From positions 62,001 to 126,000 of the forward strand of contig NZ_MKQR01000011.1 in assembly GCF_001940455.1 (NCBI RefSeq): DNA of 64,000 bases, in the 5' to 3' direction. The notes beneath the pieces were generated by a model. That model was not told where the DNA came from. It saw only the letters and a program-made list of their open reading frames with translations, and ran no database searches. This document shows positions 1-31,800 of the stretch, in pieces. The DNA is from Actinokineospora bangkokensis (GTDB lineage: Bacteria > Actinomycetota > Actinomycetes > Mycobacteriales > Pseudonocardiaceae). Each line of letters begins with the position of its first letter. Positions within the stretch are counted from its first letter, which is position 1. A program made the position numbers and the translations under genes.

Positions 1-1759
<1,759 letters not shown>

Positions 1760-1776
1760 GGTGCGCTCCCGGGCCG

Positions 1777-19815
<18,039 letters not shown>

Positions 19816-19834
19816 GCGATCTTCACCGTCCCCG

Positions 19835-22800
19835 TCATGGCTTGCCGAACTCCGACTGGATCAGGTCGAGCAGCTCGTCGGCCCCGGCGTCGGCCAGGTC
19901 CGGCGCGAACGCGGGCGCGGCCGGGCCCGCGAGCCGGTCGGCCAGCGCGCGCAGCCGGGCCGCCAGGCCGCCCGGGTCGTCGACCCCGCCCGCGGCCACC
20001 AGCGCCTCGATCCGGTCGAGGTCCGCGCCCGGGTCGGCGTCCGGGCGGGTCTCGGCGGCCAGGTGCTCGGCGAGGGCGTCGGGGGTCGGGTGGTCGAACA
20101 CGAGCGTGGTCGGCAGCGCCAACCCGGTCTTGGCCGACAGCGCCGCGCGCAGCTCGACCGCGGTCAGCGAGTCGAACCCGATCTCCAGGAAGCCGCGCCT
20201 GCTGTCGACCGAGGCGGTGCGCAGCACGCGGGCGGCCTCGGCGCGGACCAGGTCGAGCAGCCGCCGCTTGCGCCCGGCGTCGTCGAGGCGGGCCAGCTCG
20301 GCGGCGAGCCCGGCCCCCTCCGCGCCCGCCTCGGCCGCAGCGGGCGCGGGGGCGGGTGCGGGGGTGACGGCGGCCAGCAGCGGGGCGGGGCGGGCGGAGG
20401 TGAACAGCGGCGCGAACACCGCCCAGTCGACGTCGGCGACCACCGCGGTGGGCCGGTCCCCGACCAGGCGCAGCAGCGCGGCGACGGCCGCGGCCGGGTC
20501 CAGCGGGCGCAGGCCGCGGCGGCGCAGCCCGTCCCCGACCTCGCCGTCCGCCATGCCGCCGCCCGCCCAGGGGCCCCAGGCGATCGCGGTGGCGGGCAGG
20601 CCGCGGCGGTGCCGGTCGAGGGCCAGCGCGTCGAGCCGGGCGTTGGCCGCGGCGTAGGCGCCGTGGTCGCCGCTGCCCCACACCCCGGCGATGGAGGAGA
20701 ACAGGACGAACGCGTCGACCTCGCCCACCAGCTCGTCGAGCAGCAGGGCGCCGGTCACCTTGGCGTCGAGCACCTCGGCCAGCTCGGCCGGGTCCAGCTC
20801 GGCCAGCGGGGCGAGCCGCGCCACGCCCGCGGCGTGCACGACGGCGGTCACCGGGTGGGCGGCGAGCAGGGCGGTCAGCTGGGCGCGGTCGGTGACGTCG
20901 CAGGCCACCACGACGGCCCGCTCCCCCAGCTCCTCCCGCAGGGCGCGGGCGGCCGGGGCGTCGGGGCCGCCGCGGCTGGCGAGCACCACCTCGTCGGCGC
21001 CCGCGGCGAGGACGGCGCGGGCGACGTGCCCGCCCAGGGCGCCGGTGCCACCGGTGACCAGGATGGTGCCCCTCGGGGTCCACGAGCCCGCGCCGGGGGC
21101 GGCGGGCACGACGCGGCGGGCCGACGCCTCGGCACCGCGCACGCGGACCTGGTCCTCCTCGCCGCCGAGCAGGGCCGCCACGACCGCCCAGTCGGGGTGG
21201 TCGACCTCGATCGACCCGCCCCAGCGGCGGGGCTGCTCCAGCGCGGCGACCCGGCCCAGCGCGTGCGCCCCGGCGCTGCCGCCGACGACCCACACCGGGG
21301 CGTCCGCGGCGCGCAGCAGGTCGAGCAGCGCGACCTCGTCGGCCGGGGCGACGACCACGACGCCGTCGGGCGAGCCGGTGAGGTCGTCGCTGACGCGCAC
21401 GCCCAGGTCCGCCAGGGCGGCGCGCAGGCCGTCGGCGTCACCCAGGACCGCCCAATGGCCGATCGGACCCGCGCCGGGGGCCAGCGGCTGCCAGTCCACG
21501 GCGTAGTGCCAGTCGTCGGAGCCGGGGGCCGTGGGCAGCGTCGGCCAGTAGCGCGTGTGCTCGAACGGGTAGGTGGGCAGGTCGACGCGCGCACCCACCG
21601 GACCGGCGAACGCGGACCAGTCGACGCGCTCGCCCGCGGTGTGCAGGGCGGCGAGCGCGGCGGCGATCGAGCGCGGCTCGTCGGCGCGCGGGCGCAGCAG
21701 GGCGGCGAAGACGGCGGGGGCGGCGGCGGACCCGTCGTCGAGGGTGGCGCGGGCCAGGGCGGTGAGCGTGGCGCCGGGGCCGACCTCCAGGAACCGGTCC
21801 GCGCCCGCGGCGACCGCGGCGCGCAGGCCCTCGGCGAAGCGCACCTCGTGGCGCAGGTGGCGCACCCAGTGCTCAGGGTCGGTCAGCTCGCCCTGCTCAG
21901 CGACCTTGCCGGAGACGTCGGACACGACCGGGATCTGCGGCTCGCGCAGCGCCACCCCGGACACCACCGCGCGGAACTCGGCCAGCACCGGCTCCACCAG
22001 CGCGGAGTGGAAGGCGTGGCTCACCCGCAGCCGCCGCGAGCGGGCGGTCAGCGCCGCGGCGAGCGCGTCGACCTCCTCGGCGCGGCCGGAGACGACCACG
22101 GCGGCCGGGCCGTTGACCGCGGCGATGTCGAGCCCGGGGGTCAGCAGCGGGCGCACGTCCTCCTCGGCGGCGTCGACGGCGAGCATCGCCCCGCCCGCGG
22201 GCAGCGACTGGAGCAGCCTGCCCCGCGCGGCGACGACCGCGGCGGCGTCGGCCAGCGTCAGCACCCCGGCCACGTGCGCGGCGGCCAGCCCGCCGATGGA
22301 GTGCCCGAGCAGCGCGACCGGTCGCACGCCCCAGCCCTCGACCAGCCGGTAGAGGGCCACCTCCAGCGCGAACAGGGCGGGCTGGGTGTAGGCGGTCTGG
22401 TCGATCAGCTCGGCCTCGGCGGTGCCGGGCTCGGCGAACAACACCTCCGCGAGCGGGCGGTCGAGGTGGGGATCGAGGTGGGAGCAGACCTCGGTGAGCG
22501 CGGCGGCGAACACCGGGGAAGCCTCGGCCAGCTGCTTGCCCACACCGGCGTGCTGCGCCCCCTGCCCGGGGAACAGGAACGCCACGCCGCCGCCCGCGGT
22601 GGCGGTGCCCGCGACGACGTCGGGGTGGTCGGGGAACGCGGCCAGGGCGGCGGACAGCTCCGCGCGGTCGGCACCCAGGACGACGGCCCGGTGGGACAGG
22701 TCGGCGCGGGTGTCGGCCAGCGCGGCGGCGAGCGCGGCAGGGTCGTCGAGCAGCCCGGCGGCCCGCTGGGCGACCACGGCCAGCGCGGTCGGGCTGGCCG

Positions 22801-25800
22801 CCGACAGCGGCAGCGCGTGCACCGGGAACGCCTCCCCGGCAGCGGGGGCGCGCTCGGCGGGGGCAGGCGGCTGCTCCAGGATGACGTGGGCGTTGGTGCC
22901 GCTGAACCCGAACGAGGACACGCCCGCGCGGCGGGGGCGGCCGGTCTCGGGCCAGGCCACCGGCTCGGTCAGCAGCTCGACGCGCCCGGAGCTCCAGTCC
23001 ACGTGCGGGCTGGGCTGCTCGGCGTGCAGGGTGCGCGGGAGCAACCCGTGGCGCATCGCCCACACGGTCTTGAGCACGCCGCCGACTCCCGCCGCGGCCT
23101 GGGCGTGGCCGATGTTGGACTTGAGCGAGCCCAGGCGCAGCGGCTCGGCGCGGTCCTGGCCGTAGACGGCGAGCAGCGCCTCCGCCTCGATCGGGTCGCC
23201 CAGCGCGGTGCCGGTGCCGTGCGCCTCCACGGCGTCCACATCGGACGGTGACAGGCCCGCGTCGGCGAGGGCGGCGCGGAGGACGCGCTGCTGGGACCTG
23301 CCGCTGGGGGCGGTGAGCCCGTTGGAGGCGCCGTCGGAGTTGACCGCGGTGCCGCGGACCACGGCCAGCACCGGGTAGCCGTTGGCCTCGGCGGTCGAGC
23401 GGCGGGCGAGCACGAGCACCCCGACGCCCTCGGACCAGCCGGTGCCGTCGGCGCCCGCGCCGAACGCCCGGCACCGGCCGTCCGGGGACATCGCCCGCTG
23501 GCGGGTGAACTCCACCAGCACGCCGGGGGTGGACATGATCGTCGCGGCGCCCGCCAGGGCGAGGTCGCACTCGCCCGCGCGCAGCGACCGGGTGGCCAGG
23601 TGCAGGGCGACCAGCGACGACGAGCACGCGGTGTCGACGCTGAGCGCCGGGCCCTCCAGCCCGAGGGTGTAGGCGATGCGTCCGGAGAGCACGCTGGGGG
23701 CGTTGCCGACGCCGAGGTGCCCGCCGACGTCCTCGCTGGCCGCGGCCAGCACGGCGGCGTAGTCGTTGGGGTTGGCCCCGGCGAACACGCCGGTGCGGCT
23801 GCCGCGCAGCGCGTGCGGGTCGATGCCCGCGCGCTCCAGCGCTTCCCAGGACACCTCCAGCAGGTGCCGTTGCTGCGGGTCCATCGCCAGCGCCTCGCGC
23901 GGGCTGATGCCGAAGAACGCCGCGTCGAACCCGGCGGCACCGTCGAGGAAGCCGCCGTGGCGGGCCAGCGAGGTGCCGGGGTGGTCGGGGTCGGGGTGGT
24001 GCAGGTCGGCGGGCCAGCCGCGGTCGGTGGGCAGCGGGCCGATGGCGTCGGTGCCGTCGAGCACGAGCTGCCACAGCTCGTCCGGGGAGGTGACGCCGCC
24101 CGGGTAGCGGCAGGCGCCGCCGACGATGACCACCGGGTCGTCGTCGGGGGCCGCCGTGGTGGGAGCCGGGGCGACCCCGGCGCGGTCGGCGCCGGTGAGC
24201 AGCGCGGCGAGGCGGTGCGGGGTCGGCTCGTCGAACACGACGGTCGCGGGCAGGCGCACCCCGGTGGCCGCGGCGACGCGGTCGCGCAGCTCGACGGCGG
24301 TCAGCGAGTCGAAGCCGAGGTCGCGGAAGGCGGTGTCGGCACCCACGGCCGTGGCGTCGGCGTGGCCGAGCACCTCCGCGGCCAGCGCGCGGACGAGCTT
24401 GACGGCCTGGGCCGGGGTGAGGTCGGTCGGGGCGCCGGCCGCCACCGGCTCCGGCGCGCTGACCAGGCCGGACAGCAGCGGCGACGGGCGGCGTGCGGTG
24501 AAGGCGCGGTGGAAGGCCGCCCAGTCGACGTCGGCGAGCACGACGACGGGGTCAGTCCCGCCGAGTTCGCGCAGCAGGGCGCGCGCGGCGCGGTCGGGGT
24601 CGAGCGGGCGCAGGCCGAGGCGGCCGAGCCCGGCCAGCTCCCCGGCGGCGTGCGCCATGCCCGTCCCCGCCCAGGGCCCCCAGGCGATCGCGGTGGCGGC
24701 GCGGCCGCGGGCGCGGCGGGCGTGGGCGATGGCGTGCAGGGCGGCGTTCGCCGCGGAGTAGGCGCCCTGCTGCCCGCTGCCCCACACCCCCGCGATGGAG
24801 GAGAACAGGACGAACGCGTCGACGTCACCGACCAGTTCGTCGAGCAGGCGCGCGCCGGTGACCTTGGCGTCGAGCACATCCGCCAGCTCTGCCGGGTCGA
24901 GGGCGTCGACCGGGGTGCGCGGACCGCCCACACCCGCGGCGTGGATGACCACGGTCGGGGCGTGCTCGGCCACGACGGCCTGGAGGGCGGCGCGGTCGGT
25001 CACGTCGCAGGCGACCGTGATGACCTCGGCCGCGGTGTCGACCTCCGGTGCCGGGCCGCCGGTGCGGCTCAGCAGCACGACCTTGGCCGCACCGGGCAGG
25101 TTCCGGGCGACGGCGAGGCCGAGCCCGCCGGTGCCGCCGGTGATCAGGACGGTGGCGCCGTCGAGGACGGCCCGGCCGCGCGGTCGCGGGGCGGCGACGA
25201 GGCGCTGGGCGAGGACCGTCCCGCGCAGGGCGATCTGGTCCTCACCGGAGGTCATCGCCGCGCGCAACTGCTCGGGGTCGGGCTCGCCCGCGGTGGCCGG
25301 GAGGTCGATCAAGCCACCCCAGCGGTCGGGGTGCTCCAGGGCCACGACACGGCCGAGGCCCCAGATGGCCGCCTGGTCGGGGTCCGGGGTCTCGTCGCCG
25401 ACCGCGACAGCGCCCCGGGTCAAGCACCACACGCGGCTGCCCCCGGGGACCTCGCGCAGGGCGGCGAGCAGGTCAGCGGGGGTCTTGCCCGCCAGGTCGA
25501 GCACGGTCGCGCCCGGCTCGGCGGCCGCGGCGTCGACGGCGATCTCCTGCCACACGGGCACGTGCCGCCAGGGGTTGCCGGGGGTCTGGGTGGTGGTGAG
25601 CCAGTAGCGGTCGCGCTGGAAGGCGTAGGTCGGCAGGTCGACCGCGCGCGCCCCGGGGTGCACAGCGGCCCAGTCGACGGCCACGCCGCCTGCCCACAGC
25701 GCCGCGAGACCCCGGGTCAGCGACTCGACCTCATCGGTGTCCTTGCGCTGCAACGCGATCATGCCGTCGATGAACGGCAGCAGCGCCGCCTCGGGCCCGA

Positions 25801-28800
25801 CCTCGACCACGTGCGCGGCGTCGAGCCGGGCGGCCCCCTCCGCGAAGCGGACGGTGGCGCGCACGTTGTCGCTCCAGTACGTCGCCTCGGCGGGGTCGTG
25901 CTCGCCGGCGACCCCGACGAACTCGATCCCCGCAGCCTTGGTCCCCCTCGTGGCGCGCGGGGTCGCCGCGACGGCCTCGGCGAAGGGGGCCAGCACCTCG
26001 TCCATGTGCGCGGAGTGGAAGGCGTGGCTGACCCGCAGCAGGGAAGCCTTGGTGCCACGGGCCCGGCAGTCCTCGACCAGCTCCCGCACGGCTTCGGCGT
26101 CCCCGGAGACGACGACGGAGCCGGGGCCGTTGACGGCCGCCACCTCCACCCCCGCGGGTAGGCGCAGGTCCTGCTCGGCCGAGCCGATCGCCGCCATGGC
26201 GCCGGGCCGCTCGACCGCGCCCATGAGCTCGCCGCGGCGGACCACGAGCCGCGCGGCGTCCTCCAGCGCGAACACGCCCGCGGCCCACGCGGCGGCGAAC
26301 TCGCCCACCGAGTGCCCGATCACCACGTCGGGTCGCACGCCCCAGGACTGGAGCAGCCGCACCACCGCGACCTCGAAGGCGAAGATCGCGGGCTGGGCGA
26401 CGCGGGTGTCGTCCAGCCGCTCCCCGTCCAGCACCGCGGCCCGGACCTCGGCCGGGAACAGCGCCAGCACCTCGTCCCACGCGGCGGCGAAGGCGGGGAA
26501 GCGCGCGGCCAGCCCGGCGCCCATGCCCGCGCGCTGCGAGCCCTGCCCGGTGAACGCGAACGCGACGCGGCCCGGCTTGGCGGTGGTCACGCCGCGCGCG
26601 GCGCGCAGCCGCTCGACGGCCTGGTCGGTGGACCCGGCCACGACGGCGATCCGGTGGTCGAACGCGGCGCGGGCGGTGCCCAGCGACAGCGCGACGTCCG
26701 CGAGGGAGGTCCCGGGGTACGCCGCGAGGAAGTCCGCGAGCCTGTCCGCCTGGGCCCGCGCGGCAGCGGCACTGCGCCCGGAGACGGCCAGGGCGACCGG
26801 GCCCGGCTCAGCGGGCCCGGTCGGATCCGCCGCCTGGTCGGCGGCTTGTTCGATGGCTTGTTCGACGACCACGTGGGCGTTGGTGCCGCTGAAGCCGAAG
26901 GAGGACACGCCGATCCGCCACGGCCGCGCCAGCTCCGGCAGCGGCTCGGCCTCGGTGAGCACGGCCAGGCCGCGCCAGTCGACGTGGCCGGACGGGGTGG
27001 CGGCGTGCAGGGTCGCGGGCAGCACGCCGTGGCGCAGGGCCAGCACGGACTTGATCACCCCGGCGACCCCGGCCGCGGCCTGGGTGTGGCCGATGTTGGA
27101 CTTGACCGAGCCCAGCAGCAGGGGCCGCTCGCGGTCGGCGCCGTAGACCGCGCCGAGCGCCCCCGCCTCGATCGGGTCCCCGAGCCGGGTCCCGGTGCCG
27201 TGGCCCTCCACGGCGTCCACATCGGACGGCGTGAGGCCCGCGTCGGCCAGCGCCGCGCGCAGGACCCGCTGCTGCGCGGGCCCGTTGGGGGCGGTGAGGC
27301 CGTTGGAGGCGCCGTCGGAGTTGACCGCGCTGCCGCGCACGACGGCGAGGACGGGGTGGCCGTGGCGGCGGGCGTCGGAGAGGCGTTCGAGCACCAGCAC
27401 GCCCGCGCCCTCACCCCAGCCGGTGCCGTCGGCGCCCTCGGCGTAGGCCTTGCAGCGGCCGTCGGCCGCCAGCCCGCGCTGGCGGGCGAACTCGGTGAAC
27501 GCCGTGGGCGTCGCCATCACCGTGACACCGCCCGCCAGCGCCAGCGAGCACTCCCCCGCCCGCAGCGCCCGCACCGCCAGGTGCAGCGCGACCAGCGAGG
27601 ACGAGCACGCGGTGTCCACGGTCAGCGACGGGCCCTCCAGGCCCAGCGCGTAGGAGACGCGGCCGGAGAGCACGCTGGCCGCGCTGCCGGTGCCCAGGTA
27701 GCCGTCGGGGCGGTCGACCGCGCCCGCCACGACCGCCGAGTAGTCCTGCCCGTTGGTGCCCGCGAACACGGCGGTGTCGCTGCCGCGCAGGCCGGTCGGG
27801 TCGACGCCCGCGCGTTCCAGGGCCTCCCAGACGACCTCCAGCAGCACGCGCTGCTGCGGGTCCATCGCGGTGGCCTCGCGCGGGGAGATGCCGAAGAACC
27901 CGGCGTCGAAGGCCGCGGCGTCGGCGAGGAAGGCGCCCTCGGCGGCGTAGGTGGTGCCCGGCTTGTCGGGGTCCGGGTCGACCAGGGCGGCCAGGTCCCA
28001 GCCCCGGTCGTCGGGGAACGGGCCCACGGCGTCGCCGCCCGCGCGCAGCAGGTCCCACAGCGACTCGGGGCTGTCGACGCCGCCGGGGAAGCGGCAGCCC
28101 ATGCCGACCACGGCGATCGGGTCGTCGGCGCTCGCCGCGACGGCGGTGGTGGCGGCGGCGGTCCCGGCGCCGGTCAGCTCGGTGAGCAGGTGCGCGACCA
28201 GCGCGTCCGGGGTGGGGTGGTCGAACACGACGGTGGCGGGCAGGCGCAGGCCGGTGGCCGCCGCCAGGGCGTCGCGCAGCTCCACGGCGGTCAGCGAGTC
28301 GAACCCGAGGTCGCGGAACGGGCGGGTGCGGTCGACGGCGTCGGCGCCGGTGTGGCCGAGGACGGCGGCGACGCGGTCGAGCACCACGCCCGCGAGCTGG
28401 TCGGGGGCGACGGTGGCGGCGGTGGCGACCTCGGGGGCCCGCACGGTCTCGACCGGGCGCGCGGCGGGGATGCCCGCCAGCAGCGGGCTGGGGCGGCGGG
28501 CGGTGAAGGCCGGGGCGAAGCGGGCCCAGTCGACGTCGGCCACCGTGACGCAGGTGTCGCCCGCGGCCAGCGCAGCGCCCAGCGCGTCGAGCGCGGTGGC
28601 GGGTGCCAGCGGGCGCAGGCCCCGGCGGACGAGTTCGTCGCCGGTCTCGCCGGTGGCCATGCCCGCCTCGGCCCACGGGCCCCAGGCGATCGACAGCGCG
28701 GTCTCACCGCGGGCGCGCCTGCGCCCGGCGAGGTCGTCGAGCGCGGCGTTGGCGGCGGCGTACGCGCCGAGCCCGCCGCTGCCCCACACGCCCGCGATGG

Positions 28801-31800
28801 AGGAGAACAGCACGAACGCGCTGAGCCCGCCGGTCAGCTCGTCGAGCAGCAGCGCGCCGCCGACCTTGGCGGCGTGCACGGCGCGCAGGTCCTCGGCGGT
28901 GGTCTCGGCCAGCGGCCGGGTGAGCACGGCGCCCGCGGTGTGGAACACCGAGTCCACGGGGTGAGCGGCGAGCAGGGCGGCGACCTGGTCCCGGTCGGCC
29001 ACGTCGCAGGCGACGACGGCGACGCGCGCCCCGCGCCCCGCCAGTGCGGCGCGCAGCTCGTCCGCGCCCGGCGCGTCGGGGCCGCGCCTGCTGACCAGGA
29101 CGAGGTCGGTCGCGCCGCGGTCGACGGCCCAGTGCGCGACGCGGGCACCCAGGCCGCCGGTGCCGCCGGTGATCAGCACCGGGCCCGCGGGGGTCCAGTC
29201 CTCGCCGGGGCGCGCGGGCACGGGGGTCAGCCTGCGCAGCCGCGGGCCGGACTCGTCGACGCGGATCGCGTCCTCGGCGCCGCCGATGACCGCGCGCAGG
29301 TGGGCGGAGTCGCCGTCCTGCTCCACGCAACCGCCCCACAGCCCCGGGTGCTCCAGGGCGGCGACGCGGCCGAGCGCGGCGATGGCGGCGGCCTCCGGCC
29401 CCTCGGCCAGGCACCACAGCCGCACGTCGCGACCGAGGGCGCGCTGGAGGCGGTCGAGCGCTTCGGCGGCGGTGGCGGGCCGGAACACCGCGATCGCGCC
29501 GTCCGGCAGGTCCGCCACGGTCTCCAGGCCGTCGACCTCGGTGTCCCAGGCGACCGCCCCGGGCGGGAACGCCGCGGCGCGGTCGAGGACGGCGGGCGCC
29601 CAGGTGACCCGGTAGCGCAGGGCGTCGAGGTCGGACCCGGCGGCCGGGGCGGGGCCGTCGAGCCAGAAGCGGGTGCGCTGGAAGGCGTAAGTGGGCAGGG
29701 CGACCGGGCGGGCCCCGGCGTGGAAGGCGGCCCAGTCGACGGCCTGCCCGGTGACGTGCAGGCGGGCCAGGGCCTCCAGGGCGGCGCGCTGCTCGTCGCG
29801 GTCCTTCTTCTGCGCGGGGACGCACCCGTCGACCAGCGGGGTGAGCGCGGCGTCGGGCCCGACCTCCAGCGCGCGAACCGCGCCGAGGCGGCGCACGCCC
29901 TCGGCGAAGCGGACCGGGTTGCGCACGTTGTCGACCCAGTAGGCGGCGTCCTCGGGGTCGTGCTCGCCCGCGACGGGGATGAAGTCGATGGTGCGGGGGT
30001 GGCGCGCGATGGTGTCGACGAAGGCGGCGAAGCCGGGCAGCACCTCGTCCATGTGCGCGGAGTGGAAGGCGTGGCTGACGTCGAGCAGCGTCGCCCGCAC
30101 CCCCTCCGACCGGTAGCGCTCGACGAGGGCGCGCACCGCGTCGGCGTCGCCGGAGACGACCACGGAGCCCTCGGCGTTGACCGCGCCGACCTCCACGCCC
30201 GCGGGCAGGTCCACCTCGGACTCGGGCAGGGCCACGGCGGCCATCGCGCCGCGCGCGGCGACCGCGCCCATCCGCGCGCCGCGGTCGACGACGAGGCGGG
30301 CGGCGTCCTCCAGGGTGAAGATCCCGGCCACGTGCGCGGCGGCGACCTCACCGACCGAGTGGCCGATGACCACGTCCGGGACCACGCCCCACGAGGCGAA
30401 CAGCCGGGTGAGCGCGACCTCGAAGGCGAAGATCGCGGGCTGGGCGAACTCGGTGCCGCCCAGGCGCGGGCCGCCCTGCTCGACCACCTCGCGCACTGGC
30501 GCGGGGAACAGCGCCAGCACCTCCCGCCACGCTTCGGCGAAGGCGGGGAACGCGGCGGCCAGGCCCGCGCCCATGCCCGCGCGCTGCGAGCCCTGCCCGG
30601 TGAACACGAACGCCGTGCCGCCGCCGACGACGGTCCCGGTGACCACGTCGGACGAGGTGTCCCCGGCCGCCAGCGCGCGCAGCGCCGCGGGGTGCGCGTC
30701 CAGCACGACGGCCCGCTGGGCCAGCGCGGCGCGGGCGGTGCCGAGCGTGAAGGCGACGTCGGCGGCGGCGTGCTCGTCCGCAACCTCGGCCAACCGCGCG
30801 GCCTGCTGCCGCAGCGCCTGCTGAGTGTGACCGCTCAGCGGCCACAGCACCGGGCCGGAGTGCGTGCCTGCCTGCTGCTCGACCGCGGGCGGTTCCTCGA
30901 TGATCGCGTGCGCGTTCGTGCCGCTGACGCCGAAGGAGGACACCCCCGCCCGGCGGACGCGGTCGCCCGCGGGCCACTCGACGGGCTCGGTGAGCAGGGA
31001 GACCGCGCCGGCGGCCCAGTCGACGTGCGGGCTGGGGGTCCGCGCGTGCAGCGTCCTGGGCAGCACGCCGTGCCGCATGGCCTCGACGACCTTGATGATC
31101 CCGGCGACGCCCGCGGCGGCCTGGGTGTGGCCGATGTTGGACTTGATCGACCCGAGCCGCAGCGGGGTGTCCCGGTCCTGGCCGTAGGTGTCGAGCAGGG
31201 CCTGGGCCTCGATCGGGTCGCCCAGGACGGTGCCGGTGCCGTGCGCCTCCACCGCGTCCACATCGGACGCGGTGAGCCCGGCGTCGGCCAGGGCGGCGCG
31301 GATGACCGCGCGCTGGGCGGGGCCGCTCGGGGCGGTGAGGCCGTTGGACGCGCCATCGGAGTTCACCGCCGTGCCGCGCACCACCGCCAGCACCGGGTGG
31401 CCGTTGGCGAGGGCGTCGGACAACCTCTCCAGCAGCAGGAAACCGGCGCCCTCGGCCCAGCCGGTGCCGTCCGCGCCCGCGCCGAAGGACTTGCACCGGC
31501 CGTCGGCGGCCAGGCCCTGCTGGCGGGAGAAGTCGAGGAAGACCTGCGGGCTCGCCATCACGGTCACCCCGCCCGCGAGCGCCATCGAGCACTCCCCCGA
31601 GCGCAGCGAGCGCACGGCCCAGTGCAGGCCGACCAGCGACGAGGAGCACGCGGTGTCGACGGTGACGGCCGGGCCCTCCAGCCCGAAGGTGTAGGCGACG
31701 CGGCCGGAGGCGATGCTGCCCGCGCTGCCGTTGACGACGAACCCCTCCAGCTGCTCGGGGATGGCGTCGAGGCGGGAGCCGTAGTCGTGGTACATCAGCC